Positions 1 through 12,100 are shown, numbered from the stretch's first letter. The stretch: DNA of 64,000 bases from Adiantum capillus-veneris (GCA_014529385.2 CM043946.1:38204058-38268057), one strand, 5' to 3'. The notes: generated by a model not told the origin, from the sequence alone. Numbers and translations: made by a program.

Positions 1-740
1 CCTACACATACTAGTAGGCCACTATCCCTAAGGTCTCTAACCCCAAATCCTACCCCAATACCCCTGGTGCAAAAAACGTGTAGTAAAACAATTGGATTTT
101 ACAGGTCGTTATTTTGAAAACTTGAAGTACCTAATGTGTAGCTCTACTCGCTATGAATGCGTGGATATGCTGAAAAACAGAAAGGAGTAGTGTATACTCA
201 CCAAAACCTTAGAAGAATCTCGTGGGTGGATCTCGCGATGCAAAGTCGAATGTGTGCAATGTTGGTATTGGTGCGTAGCTCTCTCCGTGGGCAACCCGTG
301 GCTACTCTCCATTTGCATTTCCAATCACCGAGGTTCTCGTAACATCAAGATAAACTCTCTCTTCTCTCGTGCACTCAGTATGTATGCTTGCACAAACTCT
401 GTACTTTGAAAAATATAAGGGTTTGCTTACACAAACTGTGTACTTTGAAAAATATAAGGGTTTTTTCATTAAGGTTACACTTTGGCTTTTATACCCACTC
501 ATTTGTAAACCCTAAAGTTCAAAGTGAAAGATCTACTCTAATCTAATGGCAGAATTATGTACAACTTGGAAGCTTCTTCAAAGCCCCAAAATATTACAAG
601 TAGAAAATGGGTTCCGTTCACGTAAAAAATAATTAGAATAGTCCTATCACTAGAAGTTATGGATGTCCTAAGTGTCCAGAGTTAACACGCCCCCTCCTAG
701 CTCATGTCGTCCCCGACATGACGTGCTGAGTTTTCAGATC
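1..740. other. Unrecognised AT-rich sequence, no gene
   Basis: I find no credible coding region here. Short open frames exist on both strands but lack recognisable domains, and the one at 302-502 (minus) is made by a tandem duplication. A CCCCTCCTAGCTCATG-type stretch near 690 resembles LTR or leader sequence, but no paired copy is visible. Confidence 0.5.
391..468. repeat. 39-bp tandem duplication
   Basis: Two adjacent copies, starting at 391 and 430, share CACAAACT[C/G]TGTACTTTG followed by AAAAATATAAGGG. They differ at only one or two bases, so the duplication is fairly recent or conserved. Confidence 0.8.
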
Positions 741-741
741 T

Positions 742-1440
742 TCAGAAGATGTGGTCCCTCATCATGAGGACCGACTCATAACACGCATGTAGTATGGCAA
801 TGGTAGGGCCAAAAATGTATGTGTTGATGGTGAAAAAGCCTGTGTAGAAATCTTCTTTGAAGGCTTGCATATGGTAGGAGGGCAAAAACATAATTCGCTG
901 ATAGAGCTGATGGATCACCTCTGGACTTGGCTGTGTAGACATGTCATAGGCGCATCTGACATTAGTTTCCTAGTTTTAGAAAAAGATGAAGTCCGAGGCT
1001 TGAGCTAGCTGGAAGATTTCAAAAACCTCCAAGAGGTTTTTTCACATCTTTCTCATCATTATGCAAGGTAGGTCAAGAGAGCTAGTGAACAATTTTATGA
1101 CACCCGTTAGGGTTTTCACCATATATTGCTCACTCATTCTCTCTCCCTCCTGCCTTCAAGCCAGGTAACCTTGGGTAATTAATCCATGTGAGATGGCTGA
1201 GTCGGATGAGAGAGTGCTCTTTCCAGGTTCTCATTCGTGGTAGAGGGTGGAAGCTCAGATAATCTCTAATGGCTTTAGGTGCGTCTACCAGATGGACTAG
1301 GTATTGTGGGTACTTAATAAGCCACCCCTTTCTCTATTTTCCCTGTGAATCCACTCTTGGATTTGCCTCATCTAGCCGATTGATATCTCCAGTGTAAAGT
1401 GGGACCATGGCCTCCTCTTGTATTCTCTTGTTCAGGGTTA
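742..1440 (-). pseudogene. Degenerate unknown coding remnant
   Basis: The minus strand holds protein-like segments broken by stops. One is a 66-residue frame at 742-942 containing YIFGPTIAILHACYESVLMM; another lies around 1180-1340 and includes WLIKYPQYLVHLVDAP. The two sit in different frames. They lie just downstream of the coiled-coil remnant on the same strand, so they may be its continuation. I do not recognise the family. An accessory frame of a large retrotransposon is one possibility, but nothing seen proves it. Confidence 0.25.
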
Positions 1441-1455
1441 TTGCTTCATACTTCA

Positions 1456-2156
1456 CTAGAGGATATGGGAGTGGGCTGCATCCACTCTTGGCACATGACG
1501 TTTACGTCTAGCTTCTGGATGGTCACCGACTTCAGCACTCTCTGGAGTGGCCTTTTGTAGCTCACTTTCTTCTTCCTTGGTTAGATCCCTTGGCTCTTGA
1601 GAGGGTCCTGTAGGGATTTCCTTTTTCATGGGTTGTGCTTTCGGATCTTCCAAGCCTTCTAGGTTGATTCCTTTTGCGGTTGCAGGGCCTTGGCTTTGCT
1701 GTGGCTCTTCCACACTTCGTCTCTTCAGTTCTTCTATGGCCTTTTTATGTTGCTCTTCATCCTTTGTTTCTTCCTTGGCTGTCGTTATAAGCAAGTCATT
1801 CAGCTCTTCTAGCAGTTTCATCAACACTGCTCGTTCTCTTCCTTAAGGACCTTTTTTTTGTCTTCTAGTATCTTCTCCACCACAAGGGATCCTTCTGCCA
1901 TCATTAGCCTTTGTCGTCTTTTTAGCATCAATTCTTTCTGCAATTCTTTGAGTTGTTCTTCAAACACATTCCCTTCTTGGCTGGTACTTACTGAGCCAAT
2001 TCTTACTCTTCTAGGAGTTGCCCTCAACCTTTGAATGGTCTGGTCCTTGACTTGGATTTGATCTTTCAGCTCTATGACCTCGTCTCGAACCACCTCTTGT
2101 GCTAACTCTGCCTTCTCTTTTGCATCTCTGAGGCTTTCTACCTCCTTGAACAACAA
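1456..2156 (-). pseudogene. Coiled-coil, Glu/Lys-rich protein remnant
   Basis: Two overlapping minus-strand frames (1821-2156, 111 residues; 1456-1827, 123 residues) look like one protein split by a frameshift near 1825. The upstream part is a heptad-like coiled coil (EVESLRDAKEKAELAQEVV, then LKDQIQVKDQTIQRLR, then EEQLKELQKELMLKRRQR). The downstream part continues with LLEELNDLL and a long acidic, Gln/Pro/Glu-rich tail. There is no membrane segment, signal peptide or catalytic motif. It points away from the plus-strand gypsy remnant that starts at 2235, so it belongs to a different unit. Function unknown; it could be an accessory protein of a retroelement or a host gene fragment. Confidence 0.4.
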
Positions 2157-2223
2157 AAGACTTCACAATTGGGACTAAAATGGAATCAATTAAATATTTA
2201 AGACTTCACAATTAGGACCAAAA
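2157..2223. repeat. Short direct repeat, period 43 bp
   Basis: AAGACTTCACAATT(G/A)GGAC is present at 2157 and again at 2200, between the coiled-coil remnant and the gypsy pol remnant. Confidence 0.7.
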
Positions 2224-2234
2224 TATTCATTGGA

Positions 2235-3936
2235 CAAGACTACAGTAGGCTTTGTTATCTTTGATGATCATGGGTAAAGCTTGTTATCCAAAGGGCGAGT
2301 ATTAGAAGACGTCCACTGCAACAATGATGTTGAGTATTGTGCCTTACCTAGGATTGGAGTGGTGCGTGCAAAATGAGATCAACGTCTCAATGCTTTTGAC
2401 GATGCAACGCTAGTGGTGAAACAAGTGAATGATACTTGGGCATGCAAGAATCATGGTCTTTTAAGTCATTTAATTCATATAAAATCTCTTTTACGTTAAT
2501 TTAGGGAAGTACAACTACACCATGTCCCTAGAGAAGAAAACCAAGAAGCTAATGCTCTTGCTAGTGCACAACTACAAATTTTTTTAGCAAGAGCAATTGC
2601 ACTAAAGTCTTGTTTATTTCAAGGGAGTGATTGCATGATTGACATTATCCAGCTCTTAGAAACATGTGAGTGCCCTAGTGGTCTTTCAAAGGTCCAAAAG
2701 CAATGGTTAGTATGCAAAGCATCCAGGTATTTCCGTATCAATAATGATCTTTACTGCAAGGGTATGGATCAAATCATGAGAAAGGTGCCTCTCTCCATTT
2801 ACATTAGGGAGATATTAGCAAGCTATAATGATGAAGTCTCTGGAGGGAACTTTGCACTTCACAATACCTGTAGGAAAATTCTATAAGTTGGGTTTGTTTT
2901 TCCTAGCCTACAAAGGGATGTTAGCCATTGGTGTAAGACATGTAAATACTGTCAAACTTCTAGGGATTGAAGGCTCACCTATGAGCCACAAACTCCTATC
3001 AACTCATATACTCCATTTGTGAAATGGGGGATAGATGCCATTGGGCCCCTACTTTATGCTCAATCTGGTAAATGCTATATCATCATGGGCGTGGACTACA
3101 TGACTTGATAGGAAAACACAATGGCAATGACTCACATCACTGCTAACGAAGTGGCCGAGTGTATCTTTGAGAAAATTTGTTGCAGATTTGGAACTCCTCT
3201 TGAGATCATCTCAAACAAGGAGCCAGGATTTTGAGGGGATCCGGTTGAAGAACTCATGAAAAACCTAGGAATCTCTCGATGACAATACAAACCATACTAT
3301 TTGCAATGCAATGGCATGGTGAAAAAGCCAACAATATGATATGTAGGATCATTACTAAATAGGTAAACAACTAGCCTAATGACAGGGATAAACACCTTTA
3401 TTTTGCACTTTGCACTTATAGAACATCTTTTAGGACATCACTTGGATTCACACCATTTCATCTTGTTTATGGCAAAGAGAACAATTTTGCCCATAAAAGT
3501 CAAACTAGCAAGCCTCAAAGTGCTAGCTAGATAGGTAAAACCTATTGCAATGCACCTAATGGATAACATTTTGGATCTAGAGCAACTACAACTATTGCTA
3601 CATAGGTTGAGCAAGGGCACAACCAGTTCAATAAGGGACTCAAATCCAAGGGTTTACGGAATGCTTGTACTTAGATATGACAATACGTTTGACACTTGAA
3701 AGGTTAAGAACTTCATGTCAAGATGGGAAGGGCCATTTATCATTCTCAAACCCTACACCAATGGCAGTTACAAACTCATGGATGACATTGGAAAATTGCA
3801 TCAAACCAAAGTCAATGGATGGAGACTTAAACCCTTAATCCAATTGTTTGATCCAATTTCTATGATGAATATCCCTAAAGAGGATGCCTCCTCTACCTCA
3901 ACAAGTGGATATTCTAGCATGAAGCTAGAGGCGTGA
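2235..3936 (+). pseudogene. Decayed Tat-like Ty3/gypsy pol 3' end (aRNase H-integrase)
   Basis: Plus-strand frames read, in order, a second-type RNase H segment (TVGFVIFDDHG near 2250; EVQLHHVPREENQEANALAS near 2505-2570), an integrase N-terminal zinc region (SHWCKTCKYCQ near 2930), the integrase core (WGIDAIGPL near 3030; RFGTPLEIIS near 3190) and the C-terminal RWEGPFIILKPYTNGSYKL segment (3715-3936). Order and wording match the minus-strand element at 22,704-24,811 throughout, so this is a close relative. Many stops and frameshifts interrupt it: a TAA follows DDHG, a stop lies in the zinc region, and the DRGPGF equivalent is altered. RT and gag are absent. It cannot be functional. Confidence 0.85.
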
Positions 3937-3945
3937 ATACCTCTA

Positions 3946-4137
3946 GACTAAGGGGAGGGCTAATGAGGGTTGCTTTAAATTTTTTTTACTCCACCTCTCT
4001 CCTTTGTGAGAGAGCCTTCCCTGACTCTTTTATCCTCACATATTATCTATATAAGTTCTATTTCTATTTTATATCTTTAACATTGATAAAAAAATTATAC
4101 TATTGACCATCATTATTTGAACCACCTATTTCTGTCC
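3946..4137 (+). mobile_element. PPT and start of 3' LTR of the gypsy remnant
   Basis: A purine-rich tract (AAGGGGAGGGCTAA) ends just before TGAGGGTTGC at 3964. The same PPT pattern, purines then GAGGGCTAA then TGA, precedes the 3' LTR of the intact Tat-like element on the minus strand at 22,676-22,692. I read 3964 as the first base of a decayed LTR. Its end is not recognisable. Confidence 0.6.
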
Positions 4138-4924
4138 CACTATTGGGCATGTTTGCATGAAAATTTTGAACTCCTTTCCCCCCACTCCCCGTCCCCATCC
4201 CCCCTTGTACTTTTGTAGATTATCGACCATTGACGTTTCCTACAAGGTTTAGATGGCATGTGTCCCTTAGTGTATGTTTAGAAAATCTGGAGAGTGTTTT
4301 TTCTTCACCACACTTGAAATGGTGTGTCTACCACAGGATGAATATTATCCTTTTTTTCTAAAATTACATACAAACTTATATCCCAAAATGCATCTATTTC
4401 TGGTCTCGTGGGAGGAGGGTGGGAGAAAAAAGGAGCTCAAAATTTTCATGCAAACATTCCCAATGGGCCTTGAATATGCCAAATAGTGACCCTACATGGG
4501 TCACTTTTGCTTGATGTGACAAAAAAGGCTCTGGCCAAAATTTTCTTGCTTGTGGCTAGGGCTTTTTTTGTTGTATCAAGAAAAATTGGCCCATGCAGGG
4601 CCATCATCTGGCCTATTTGAGGCCCATTTGGCATGTTTGCATGAAAATTTTGAACTCTCTTTGCCCCCACCCACCGTCCCCATCCCCACCTCGTACTTTC
4701 GTAGATTACCACCCATTGACGTTGACTACAAGATGTAGATGACATGTCTCCCTAAGTGTATATTTAGGAAACTTGCGATAACAGAGTGCTTTTCCCTCAC
4801 CACACTTAAAATGATGTGTCATAACATCATACACTGTTTAAGAGTCCCTCCACCATAAGATGAATTTCATCCATTTTTTGTTAAAATTACATACAAACTT
4901 ATATCCCAAAATGCAACTATTTCC
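4138..4924. repeat. Pair of diverged ~270-bp direct repeats
   Basis: The stretch 4138-4405 is repeated at 4626-4924. Shared landmarks are GTTTGCATGAAAATTTTGAA, a C-rich CCGTCCCCATCCCC block, GTAGATTA then CCATTGACGTT, and ACATACAAACTTATATCCCA. A foldback element lies between and overlaps the second copy. Confidence 0.75.
4432..4662. mobile_element. Hairpin (foldback/MITE-like) element, ~230 bp
   Basis: The left arm near 4432-4472 (CTCAAAATTTTCATGCAAAC then CCCAATGGGCC) is the inverted complement of the right arm near 4621-4662 (GGCCCATTTGGC then GTTTGCATGAAAATTTTGA). The arms are about 37 bp with a few mismatches. No coding capacity. No clear target duplication was found, so it may be an inverted copy of the neighbouring repeat rather than a true MITE. 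Confidence 0.55.
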
Positions 4925-6525
4925 ACCCTTCGGGGGCGCCACCTTCCCTTGGATCCCCCTGGAGACACAAATAAAGAGAGGGATCCAAAACCAATTGCAC
5001 AAAATTGCTAACATATGCACCCAACATGGATTTTTGGAAAGGTGGAAATGTGCACTAGCCTTACTATTTACAAGTGAGTTGCTATTTACACAAGATATAA
5101 ATGATTTTTGAGTGATGGCACATTGTACACAATAGTCAAAAATACGTTTAATTACAATTTGTTAATACATTGGGTGTCGAGTCACATTGCTTGAAGGGTA
5201 AAAGAAGGGTTTGGGTTACAAATGGTGATCTTATTAACAGGACTAACTACATGTCCTTTCCATGATCATCACACATTTAATGTGGATTGCATGCAAGTTT
5301 GTGTCCTCAAAGAGACCCACTAAATGCACCTCCATGGACTACACAAAGAGGCCCACCAAATGCACCTCTATGGACTTCAAAATTACCTCAATGGTGCTAT
5401 CACTCATTCCTAACTTTGTGTTGGAGCTTTGTAGCACCTCTTTGCAAGTGTAAAAGCTGGTTTCTCCTTGAGTATCTCCACACTCTTCTAGTAGTGACGG
5501 ATCTCAGTTGATTCTTTGCAAAAGTGTCGACATGCTCTATGAGGTTGCCTAAGTGTTGACACATATACTTGTTGCAGGAATGGTCTTGATAGATTCTTGA
5601 ATTGTACAACTTTGCTTTATGAGGAGTTTGATTTCTCCATATCTTGCATGCTACAAATATTTAGTCATCCATATTTGTGCATAGACTATGGACCATGTGC
5701 ACGGAGAATATGCTGCCAAAAAAATTGACCATTTTAGACATTCGTAAAAAAATATGAAAGAGAACATGATGCAAAGATTTGGTTTTACCATGTAAGGCAC
5801 AATTTTTGTTTCACCCCATGCTATGCAAATCGCCTCTGTGAACTCCGTCGACAAAAATTCAAAGGCTTGGTAGAAAGGGCCCTTGTACATCTACCTTATT
5901 GAAGCATCTACTTCGCAAATGGACTTGGTCATCCTATCTTTGGGAACCACATATCTCTCTTCAAAGAAATTCCTAAGACACAAAACCAAAACATCACCAC
6001 CCAAGCAACTCGTGAGAAAATTACATTAAAGCATCACTTAAGAGTATCTGCTTTCTTTTCTACACCAATGACCCTCTATTGCAAACGTGTACTGTTATCA
6101 AATAGAAGGTGATGTTGATGTTGATGTATCCACCATTACACACTATGATTTCAAATATCTAAAAATTGCATGTAGTAGCCAATGAGACCTCCCTTATACC
6201 CACATATTGTAAGAATGTAGGGAGGATTTTGAATGTTGGATACCCATTCATGATATAGCTGTTAGGATAGAGGAAACCTTTCACCCAAAGGCCCACATTA
6301 GTGAACCATCATAGCTGTGTTGTTGTGTGTATGGGACATATATAGTGTTCTTTATCTTTAAGAGAGATATGAGAAGTAATGTAGAGATGGATTCTATATC
6401 ATGGAATAGAGGTGATCTAGAAAAATGGAGGGTGCATGAAGATCCAAGAACCTTTTTTGCAACACTTGCAGTATCCACTCGTCATTAGAGCCTCTAGTGT
6501 TGTGCATGGCTACACACACACACAC

Positions 6526-6527
<2 letters not shown>
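4925..6527. other. No gene recognised
   Basis: Low-information AT-rich sequence. A 35-bp near-duplicate lies at about 5307-5376 (GAGACCCACTAAATGCACCT and GAGGCCCACCAAATGCACCT). The short open frames have no recognisable domains. Confidence 0.5.

Positions 6528-6570
<43 letters not shown>
6528..6570. repeat. (GA)n microsatellite
   Basis: An almost uninterrupted GA array follows a short CA run at 6511-6525. Confidence 0.95.
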
Positions 6571-6574
<4 letters not shown>

Positions 6575-6812
6575 CAGAGAGAGGGATGGCTATAGAGAGG
6601 AAGAGTTTGAGTTTGACATGGATACAAAAAGGAAGAGGTTAAAGAAAGAGGGCTTCATGTTGGTTTTTAGAGGAGCTATAGATGAAGAATGTTTTTGGAG
6701 AGGGGGGAGATAGAGGGTTAACCTTGAATGGAGATCATTGAAGTCCAAGGTTTTTGGATCCAGGGCAAGGATACAAGAGGTGGCTCGAATCATTTTCGTA
6801 GGTGTTGTAGCC

Positions 6813-7075
6813 ATGGAGAGCTTGGAGACTATGGGATATGAAGGTGTAGATAAAAGGGGAGAAGAGGTGAAAGGATTTTCATAGATGTTACATCCATGGA
6901 AAGCTTGGAGGTTGGAAGAGATTCCATAGATGCTATAGCCATGGAAAGCTTGGAAATGAAGGGTTATGAAGGTGTAGATGAAAGGGTAAAAGAGGTGGTT
7001 GGAAAAATTTCCATAGCTACTGCAGCCATGGAGAGCTTGGAGAGAGAGGACTATGAAGGTGTAGATGAAGACGGG
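6813..7075. repeat. Minisatellite, four diverged copies of ATGGAGAGCTTGGAG
   Basis: The phrase CCATGG(A)(G/A)AGCTTGGAG recurs at 6813, 6896, 6941 and 7028, each followed by variants of GATATGAAGGTGTAGAT. The open frames on both strands here are by-products of this repeat. A single further copy lies near 9800. Confidence 0.7.
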
Positions 7076-7194
7076 GGAGCTTGTAGTGAGAGACAATGAG
7101 TTTGGAGAAAAGGGTGACTTTTGAGAAAGAATGGATGAGAAAAGGAGATTTTGGTATAAAAAAAAAGGTTTTTGACCATATAATAGGTTTGAAG

Positions 7195-7197
<3 letters not shown>

Positions 7198-7225
<28 letters not shown>
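7198..7225. repeat. Poly-G run of about 28
   Basis: Uninterrupted guanines. Its true length is doubtful because homopolymers of this size are hard to sequence. Confidence 0.8.
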
Positions 7226-7429
7226 AGATTAAAAAATGAGGTTTTGGGAACTTTTAAAATTTTTGAATTTTTAGGGTCTTTGGATGCACATAAATGAGAA
7301 GTCTTTTTATGTTGGAGGGAAAGCATGGGCTCCACCCCCACCCCCTCTTCCACTCTCCCTTATACTCTTTGAAAAGGTAGAGAGAGAATGTAGCTTCCCC
7401 GTCCCTAGTCTATATTTAAGTCTAGAAAA

Positions 7430-8929
7430 AACCTATGAGAGTCTATAAAAAAAGCCTATGAAACTACCCTCAATCATTGGCCTTGTCCCCTTAACCACAC
7501 ACATTTTTAGCTTTAACACTAGAGTGGTAACATAACACTTTTATGTCCTTGGACACTTTTGTGTCCTCTTAACTCAACAACTTCCAAGAATTGTTACTTG
7601 AGATGCCAAGTAGATTCTAAGGCGTTCTATACCCACAAAGCTTGCTTATGACTTGAAAAAAACTTGGAAACTTTTTGGGCTAGTGATTCCATCTTTAGAG
7701 TTTGGTATGAATAACATTTTTAAACCTAACTTGAACGAAAAACGTGTGCCCTTTTTGGCCAATTTTCATAAAATAGGCATTAGACCCCTCTTAAGCACAG
7801 CTTAATGTCCTTTTATGTGCTACATAGTTAGCATGGGTACTTATAAGATGTTTTCACGCTTCTAATAGGTGGAGAGTCTATGTATTGGAAGTTATGGCCC
7901 ATTTATGAAAAACTCTTTATGGTAATTTATTAGTAAAATGCACACTTCGATGAATCTTTTGAAGGTGTTTTTAAAATCATAAGGCAAGCTTGAGTGCGGT
8001 CATTGAGTGATTACTATATAACTCTTCTTCCTTGAGTTTTGGGGGCCCTAAGACCCTAAATAGCAAACAACATAGAGGTGGGAGTGATTTTGCAGTTTAC
8101 CAAAATCAAATTCATTTTGAGTTATGCTAATATTGTCTTCAAATTTCTAAATTTCGCTCAATCAACATGGTGCATTTTGAATCTTAGCTCCAAATAAAAC
8201 AATGCAATCTCAATTTGGCATGAGCTTGATAGGTTTATAACTGATGTAGAAGGCCACATTGTGGAAGCCAGTTTTTTCATTTGTTCAATTTTTGTACTTC
8301 ATAGGTGTGTTCCAAATTGTCTTATGAAGATAGGGTTTGATGATTTTTATGCTTTCTATTCCTAAACATAAAAGTAAAGAACCAAAGTGTGAAATATGGA
8401 AGCATTTATAGTGGTAATGATAGGTGTAGGCATAGAAACATAGATGATAGGTCAGCAGAATATGAAAAATGCAACTTTTTTATACTTAATTCTACTTTCA
8501 AACAAAACATTTTGGGGCTACAACAACCACGTACATTGGTTAAGAACCCCTTAATGTTTATAGAAAAAACATGCTTGTACACTGCAGAATTTTGTACATT
8601 GTGTGAACTAGGGTTCACCTAGCAAATATGTTTTTTTTTGTCATTTTGAGCACTCCTTTGGCTTTGACTGCTCCTCATGACCATATAATCAAGAGTTGTG
8701 AGTGTTTCTCATTTTTTTTAAATAGAGTGTGGTTTTAGCTTTGAGCTGATGTAAGGACTCCTTTAAACACGTACATATGATAGTAGTATTGATTTTTTTT
8801 CCAAAACCCTGAAAGAACACTTTTACGTCCTGTTAGGTTACCAAATTAGTGTTAAGCCCTTAAAATTAGGAATCCTTACAAGGCTCTTTTGGGGTTCATA
8901 TTTCCCCTAATGGGGTCAAACCTTTCAAA
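7430..8929. other. No gene recognised
   Basis: AT-rich sequence with scattered short frames on both strands; none shows a domain or repeat structure that I can support. Confidence 0.5.
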
Positions 8930-9640
8930 ATATTGCTTTAGGCGCCATCCATTGACTCTAGTTTTGTGGATCTTGCCATTTACATCTTGTAATTGATAGG
9001 TGCCATTGAAGTGTTACTAAAAAATGATCTAGGTTTCTTCCCATCTTGGCATAAACTTGTGTCCTTGCATGTGCGAAAAAGATTTTCATATCTAAGGACT
9101 AGCAAGTCTTCCACCAGTAGTGAGTGTTTAGTCAAATTTTAGGTGTTTTGAGTTTTGTAGGTGGTGTAGTAGTTAATGGCATCATCTCTGCCTAGCTCCA
9201 AGCATTCTAAGTATTCATTGTTTTAATTGTTTATTCATGTTGTCACTTTCTCTATTTAGCACTCTCAAGATTGTTAATTACACTTCATTTGGTAACAATG
9301 GCCTCCTTGCCATACACAAGCTTAAAATGAGTGTACCCAAGTGATGTTCTAGAAGGCATTCTCAAGAGACGCCCATAGTGCTATGGAAAAATGCTTATCA
9401 CAATGCCCAAGATTTATACTTCCCTACTTAGTGACGATTTTACAAGGCATTTTGTTTCCCTTTTCTACCAATCCATGAAACTAAGGGTAAATCTAGAATT
9501 CTACTTGTGGATGCCTAACTTCTCCATCAATTGTCCAACTACGCCAACTTTAAAGCCAAGCCCTCTGTATGATATGATCTCAAGTGGAGTATAAAACCTA
9601 GGACAAATGCTTCAACTATTTAACCTTTACTACCTCTAGT
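8930..9640 (-). pseudogene. Decayed Ty3/gypsy integrase C-terminal region
   Basis: Read on the minus strand, this runs parallel to 22,800-23,470 of the Tat-like element. The plus-strand text near 8940-9010 (GGCGCCATCCATTGACTCTAG, CATTTACATCTTGTAATTG) matches the region encoding the integrase C-terminus, and 9285-9560 (TTGGTAACAATGGCCTCCTTGCCATACAC; CTACCAATCCATGAAACTAAGGGTA; TATGATATGATCTCAAGTGGAGT, each quoted in part) matches the core region in the same order. No open frame longer than about 60 codons survives. It is an old relative. Confidence 0.6.
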
Positions 9641-10430
9641 GGTTTTGTCTCTTTAGAGCTTGTGGCCCATCACTGGGGCACTGCGAGTTGTGCATGACTC
9701 CTCTGATGACTCGGTGGATTTGGCATGCATACGCAACTTCTTATCCTTTGATGCGAGCTACTTTAACTACCTCAACACAGTTTCCAAGTTGTTGCAACTA
9801 TGGAGAGCTTGGAGAGAGAGGACTACGGGGGAGCTTGTAAAGAGAGAGGATGGGTTTAAATAAATGGGCGACTTTGGAGAGAGAATGGCTGACAAAATGG
9901 TCATTTGTTGCAAAAATTTAGTTTTTTTTACCATATGATATATTCAAGGTTTTTGGAGGGTGCAAATGAGAATTATATTTATGTTGAAAGGAAAGAATGG
10001 TGGACCCAACCCCCTCCCTTCACTCCCTCTCTACTTTTTAGAGGGTATAGTTATGGCCACCACCCTTCTCATATTTTTCAATGGATCGTCACCCCTTAAG
10101 GCTAAAGGCTCCTTTTGGGGTTCACACTTTTCCTAATGTACTTTTGACCCAAGTAATTACATAGTACAAATAAGAAGACATTGCCTACATTCACATATTT
10201 CCCATTATATACCACTAAATACAAAACCTTTTTTTGTAAATGCAACTTTCCATCCTTTTATGACCAGATCGTCTCTTGTACATTTCCTTGGTACTGTACG
10301 TTAATCTTTAGAAAATCCCCCACAAATCCTCCATGACTTTGAGCTCTTGGATTTTGTAGCTTTCTTTATGGTCCATGATGAATCCTTCCCTGTTTCACAA
10401 GGAGATTTTGTACTCCAAACTTATACTTTA

Positions 10431-10572
10431 TGTTGAGAGAGAAAGAGAGAGCACAGAAATAGAACCCCAAAGTGTTTAGAATACACACATGAGATGATGT
10501 ATATATAGAGGGGACCTGGCTGCCATATATAGAGAAGCCATATATTGAGTATCTTCACATATAAGCTCAACA
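10431..10572 (-). repeat. 3' LTR of the TRIM-like element
   Basis: 142 bp. On the minus strand it begins TGTTGAGCTTATATGTGAAG and ends CTCTCTCAACA, so the LTR has 7-bp inverted ends (TGTTGAG/CTCAACA). The purine tract GAGCGGGGG (10,573-10,581) abuts it, as expected for plus-strand priming. Confidence 0.9.
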
Positions 10573-10865
10573 CCCCCGCTCAAATAAGGGCCCCTAACTG
10601 TGGATGAAAAAACCCTTGGGGGATCAAGTGAAAAACCCAGAGCTCTATATACACCCACCGTTATATTATAAGAATCATCGAATATACAAATGTTCGTAAG
10701 AAGCTACATCACTCTTTTTACAACGAATATTTTATGAGGAGCTACATCACTCCTTTTACAATGAATGTTATATGAGGAGTTACATTACTCCTATCCTATC
10801 AAATACAATAATGAATACAAAGGTTCAATGAAGAGGTATAAAGGCTATCGATTAGCTTATAATCA

Positions 10866-11475
10866 GAAGTGTCTCCGTGAATCTGTTGTGTAGCTTGTCA
10901 TCAATATCGATCACCAAACATGTCTTCATGTTGTCATCAATATGGCATCACCAAACACATCTTCATAAATCTTTTATTGTCACCAAGTTTGTCTTTATAA
11001 AATCAATTCTTTGATCAATCCTACATAGATCATAGACTCAAAAAACATAGTTATAAAATTATTAGCATCGTTAGTGAAATATTTACGTTCAAAATGCCAT
11101 AAGAGATGTTTCGCGACTTCACTCTTTTGACAACATATATACGCACGACAATATATGATACATAAAGTATGAAGTGTCAGCGTGGATCTGTTGTGTAGCT
11201 TGTCATCAAATATCGATCACCAAACATGTCTTCATGTTGTCATCAATACGGCATCACCAAAAATGTCTTCACAAATCTTTTATTGTCACCAAGTTTGTCT
11301 TTATGAAATCAATTCTTTGATCAATCCTACATAGATCATAGACTCAAAAAACATAGTTATAAAAATTATTAGCATCGTTAGTGAAATAATTACGTTCATA
11401 ATGCCATAAGAGATGGTTCGCAGCGCCACTCTTTTGACGACATATATATGCACGACAATATATGATACATAAAGT
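10866..11475. repeat. 305-bp tandem duplication inside the TRIM-like element
   Basis: Two adjacent copies begin GAAGTGTC at 10,866 and 11,171 and remain collinear through TGTTGTGTAGCTTGTCATCA, CAAGTTTGTCTTTAT and CGACAATATATGATACATAA. Confidence 0.9.
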
Positions 11476-11660
11476 ATGAACGTAAAAGTACAAGATGCGT
11501 GATTACGTGATGCAAATGACATGTGTATATACTACATAAAGCGACATTTATCAACGTAGTGATATAAATGAGTATCATCAAAGTCTTCACAAAATATCAT
11601 CATTGTATCAATCGATAAAAATGAATAAATAATCATAGTATCAATGAAAAGCATGATAGA

Positions 11661-12100
11661 ATAATCATTGTATCAACAAAACAACATCATGGTATCACCA
11701 AGAATAACCATGGTATCAACGAAACAACATCACGATATCACCGAGAATAACCATGGTATCAACGAAAAAACATCATGGTTTCACCGAGAATAACCATGGT
11801 ATCAATGAAACAACATCATGATATCACCAAGAATAATCATTGTATCAATGAAACAACATCATGGCATCATCAAGAATAACCATGGTATCAACGAAACAAT
11901 ATCATGGTATCACCGAGAATAACCATGGTATCAACGAAACATCATCATGGTATCAACGAAAATCATAATGGAATCAACGAAATATCATCATGGCATCACC
12001 AAGAATAACCATGGTATCAACGAAATATCATCATGGTATCATCGAGAATAACCATGGTATCAATGAAATATTATCATGGTATCAACAAAAATCACCATGA
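11661..12100. repeat. ~43-bp minisatellite inside the TRIM-like element
   Basis: About ten copies of a unit CATGGTATCAACGAAACAAC + ATCATGGTATCACCGAGAAT + AAC. Each unit consists of two related half-units of about 21 bp that share CATGGTATCA. Copies differ mainly at CG/CA positions, as expected from decay of methylated cytosines. Confidence 0.85.

Larger units (their letters stand above)
7021..10080. repeat. Diverged direct repeats bracketing a gypsy remnant
   Basis: The stretch 7021-7400 is similar to 9795-10,060 in the same orientation: both contain ATGGAGAGCTTGGAGAGAG, GGGGGAGCTTGTA, GACCATAT(A)AT, TTATGTTG(A/G)A(A/G)GGAAAG and a C-rich CACCCCC/CAACCCCCTCCC block followed by CACTC. The poly-G run lies in the first copy only. 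A second shared phrase (AAGGCTC(C)TTTTGGGGTTCA) links 8875-8915 to 10,100-10,140. They could be old LTRs or duplicated non-coding sequence; ends are not definable. Confidence 0.45.

Noticed and set aside
7198-7225. G-quadruplex regulatory element
   Set aside because: A pure G homopolymer could fold, but there is no gene nearby and the run length may be a sequencing artefact.
11661-12100. CRISPR-like regular repeats
   Set aside because: The 43-bp units abut without unique spacers and lie inside a plant LTR element; it is a minisatellite.
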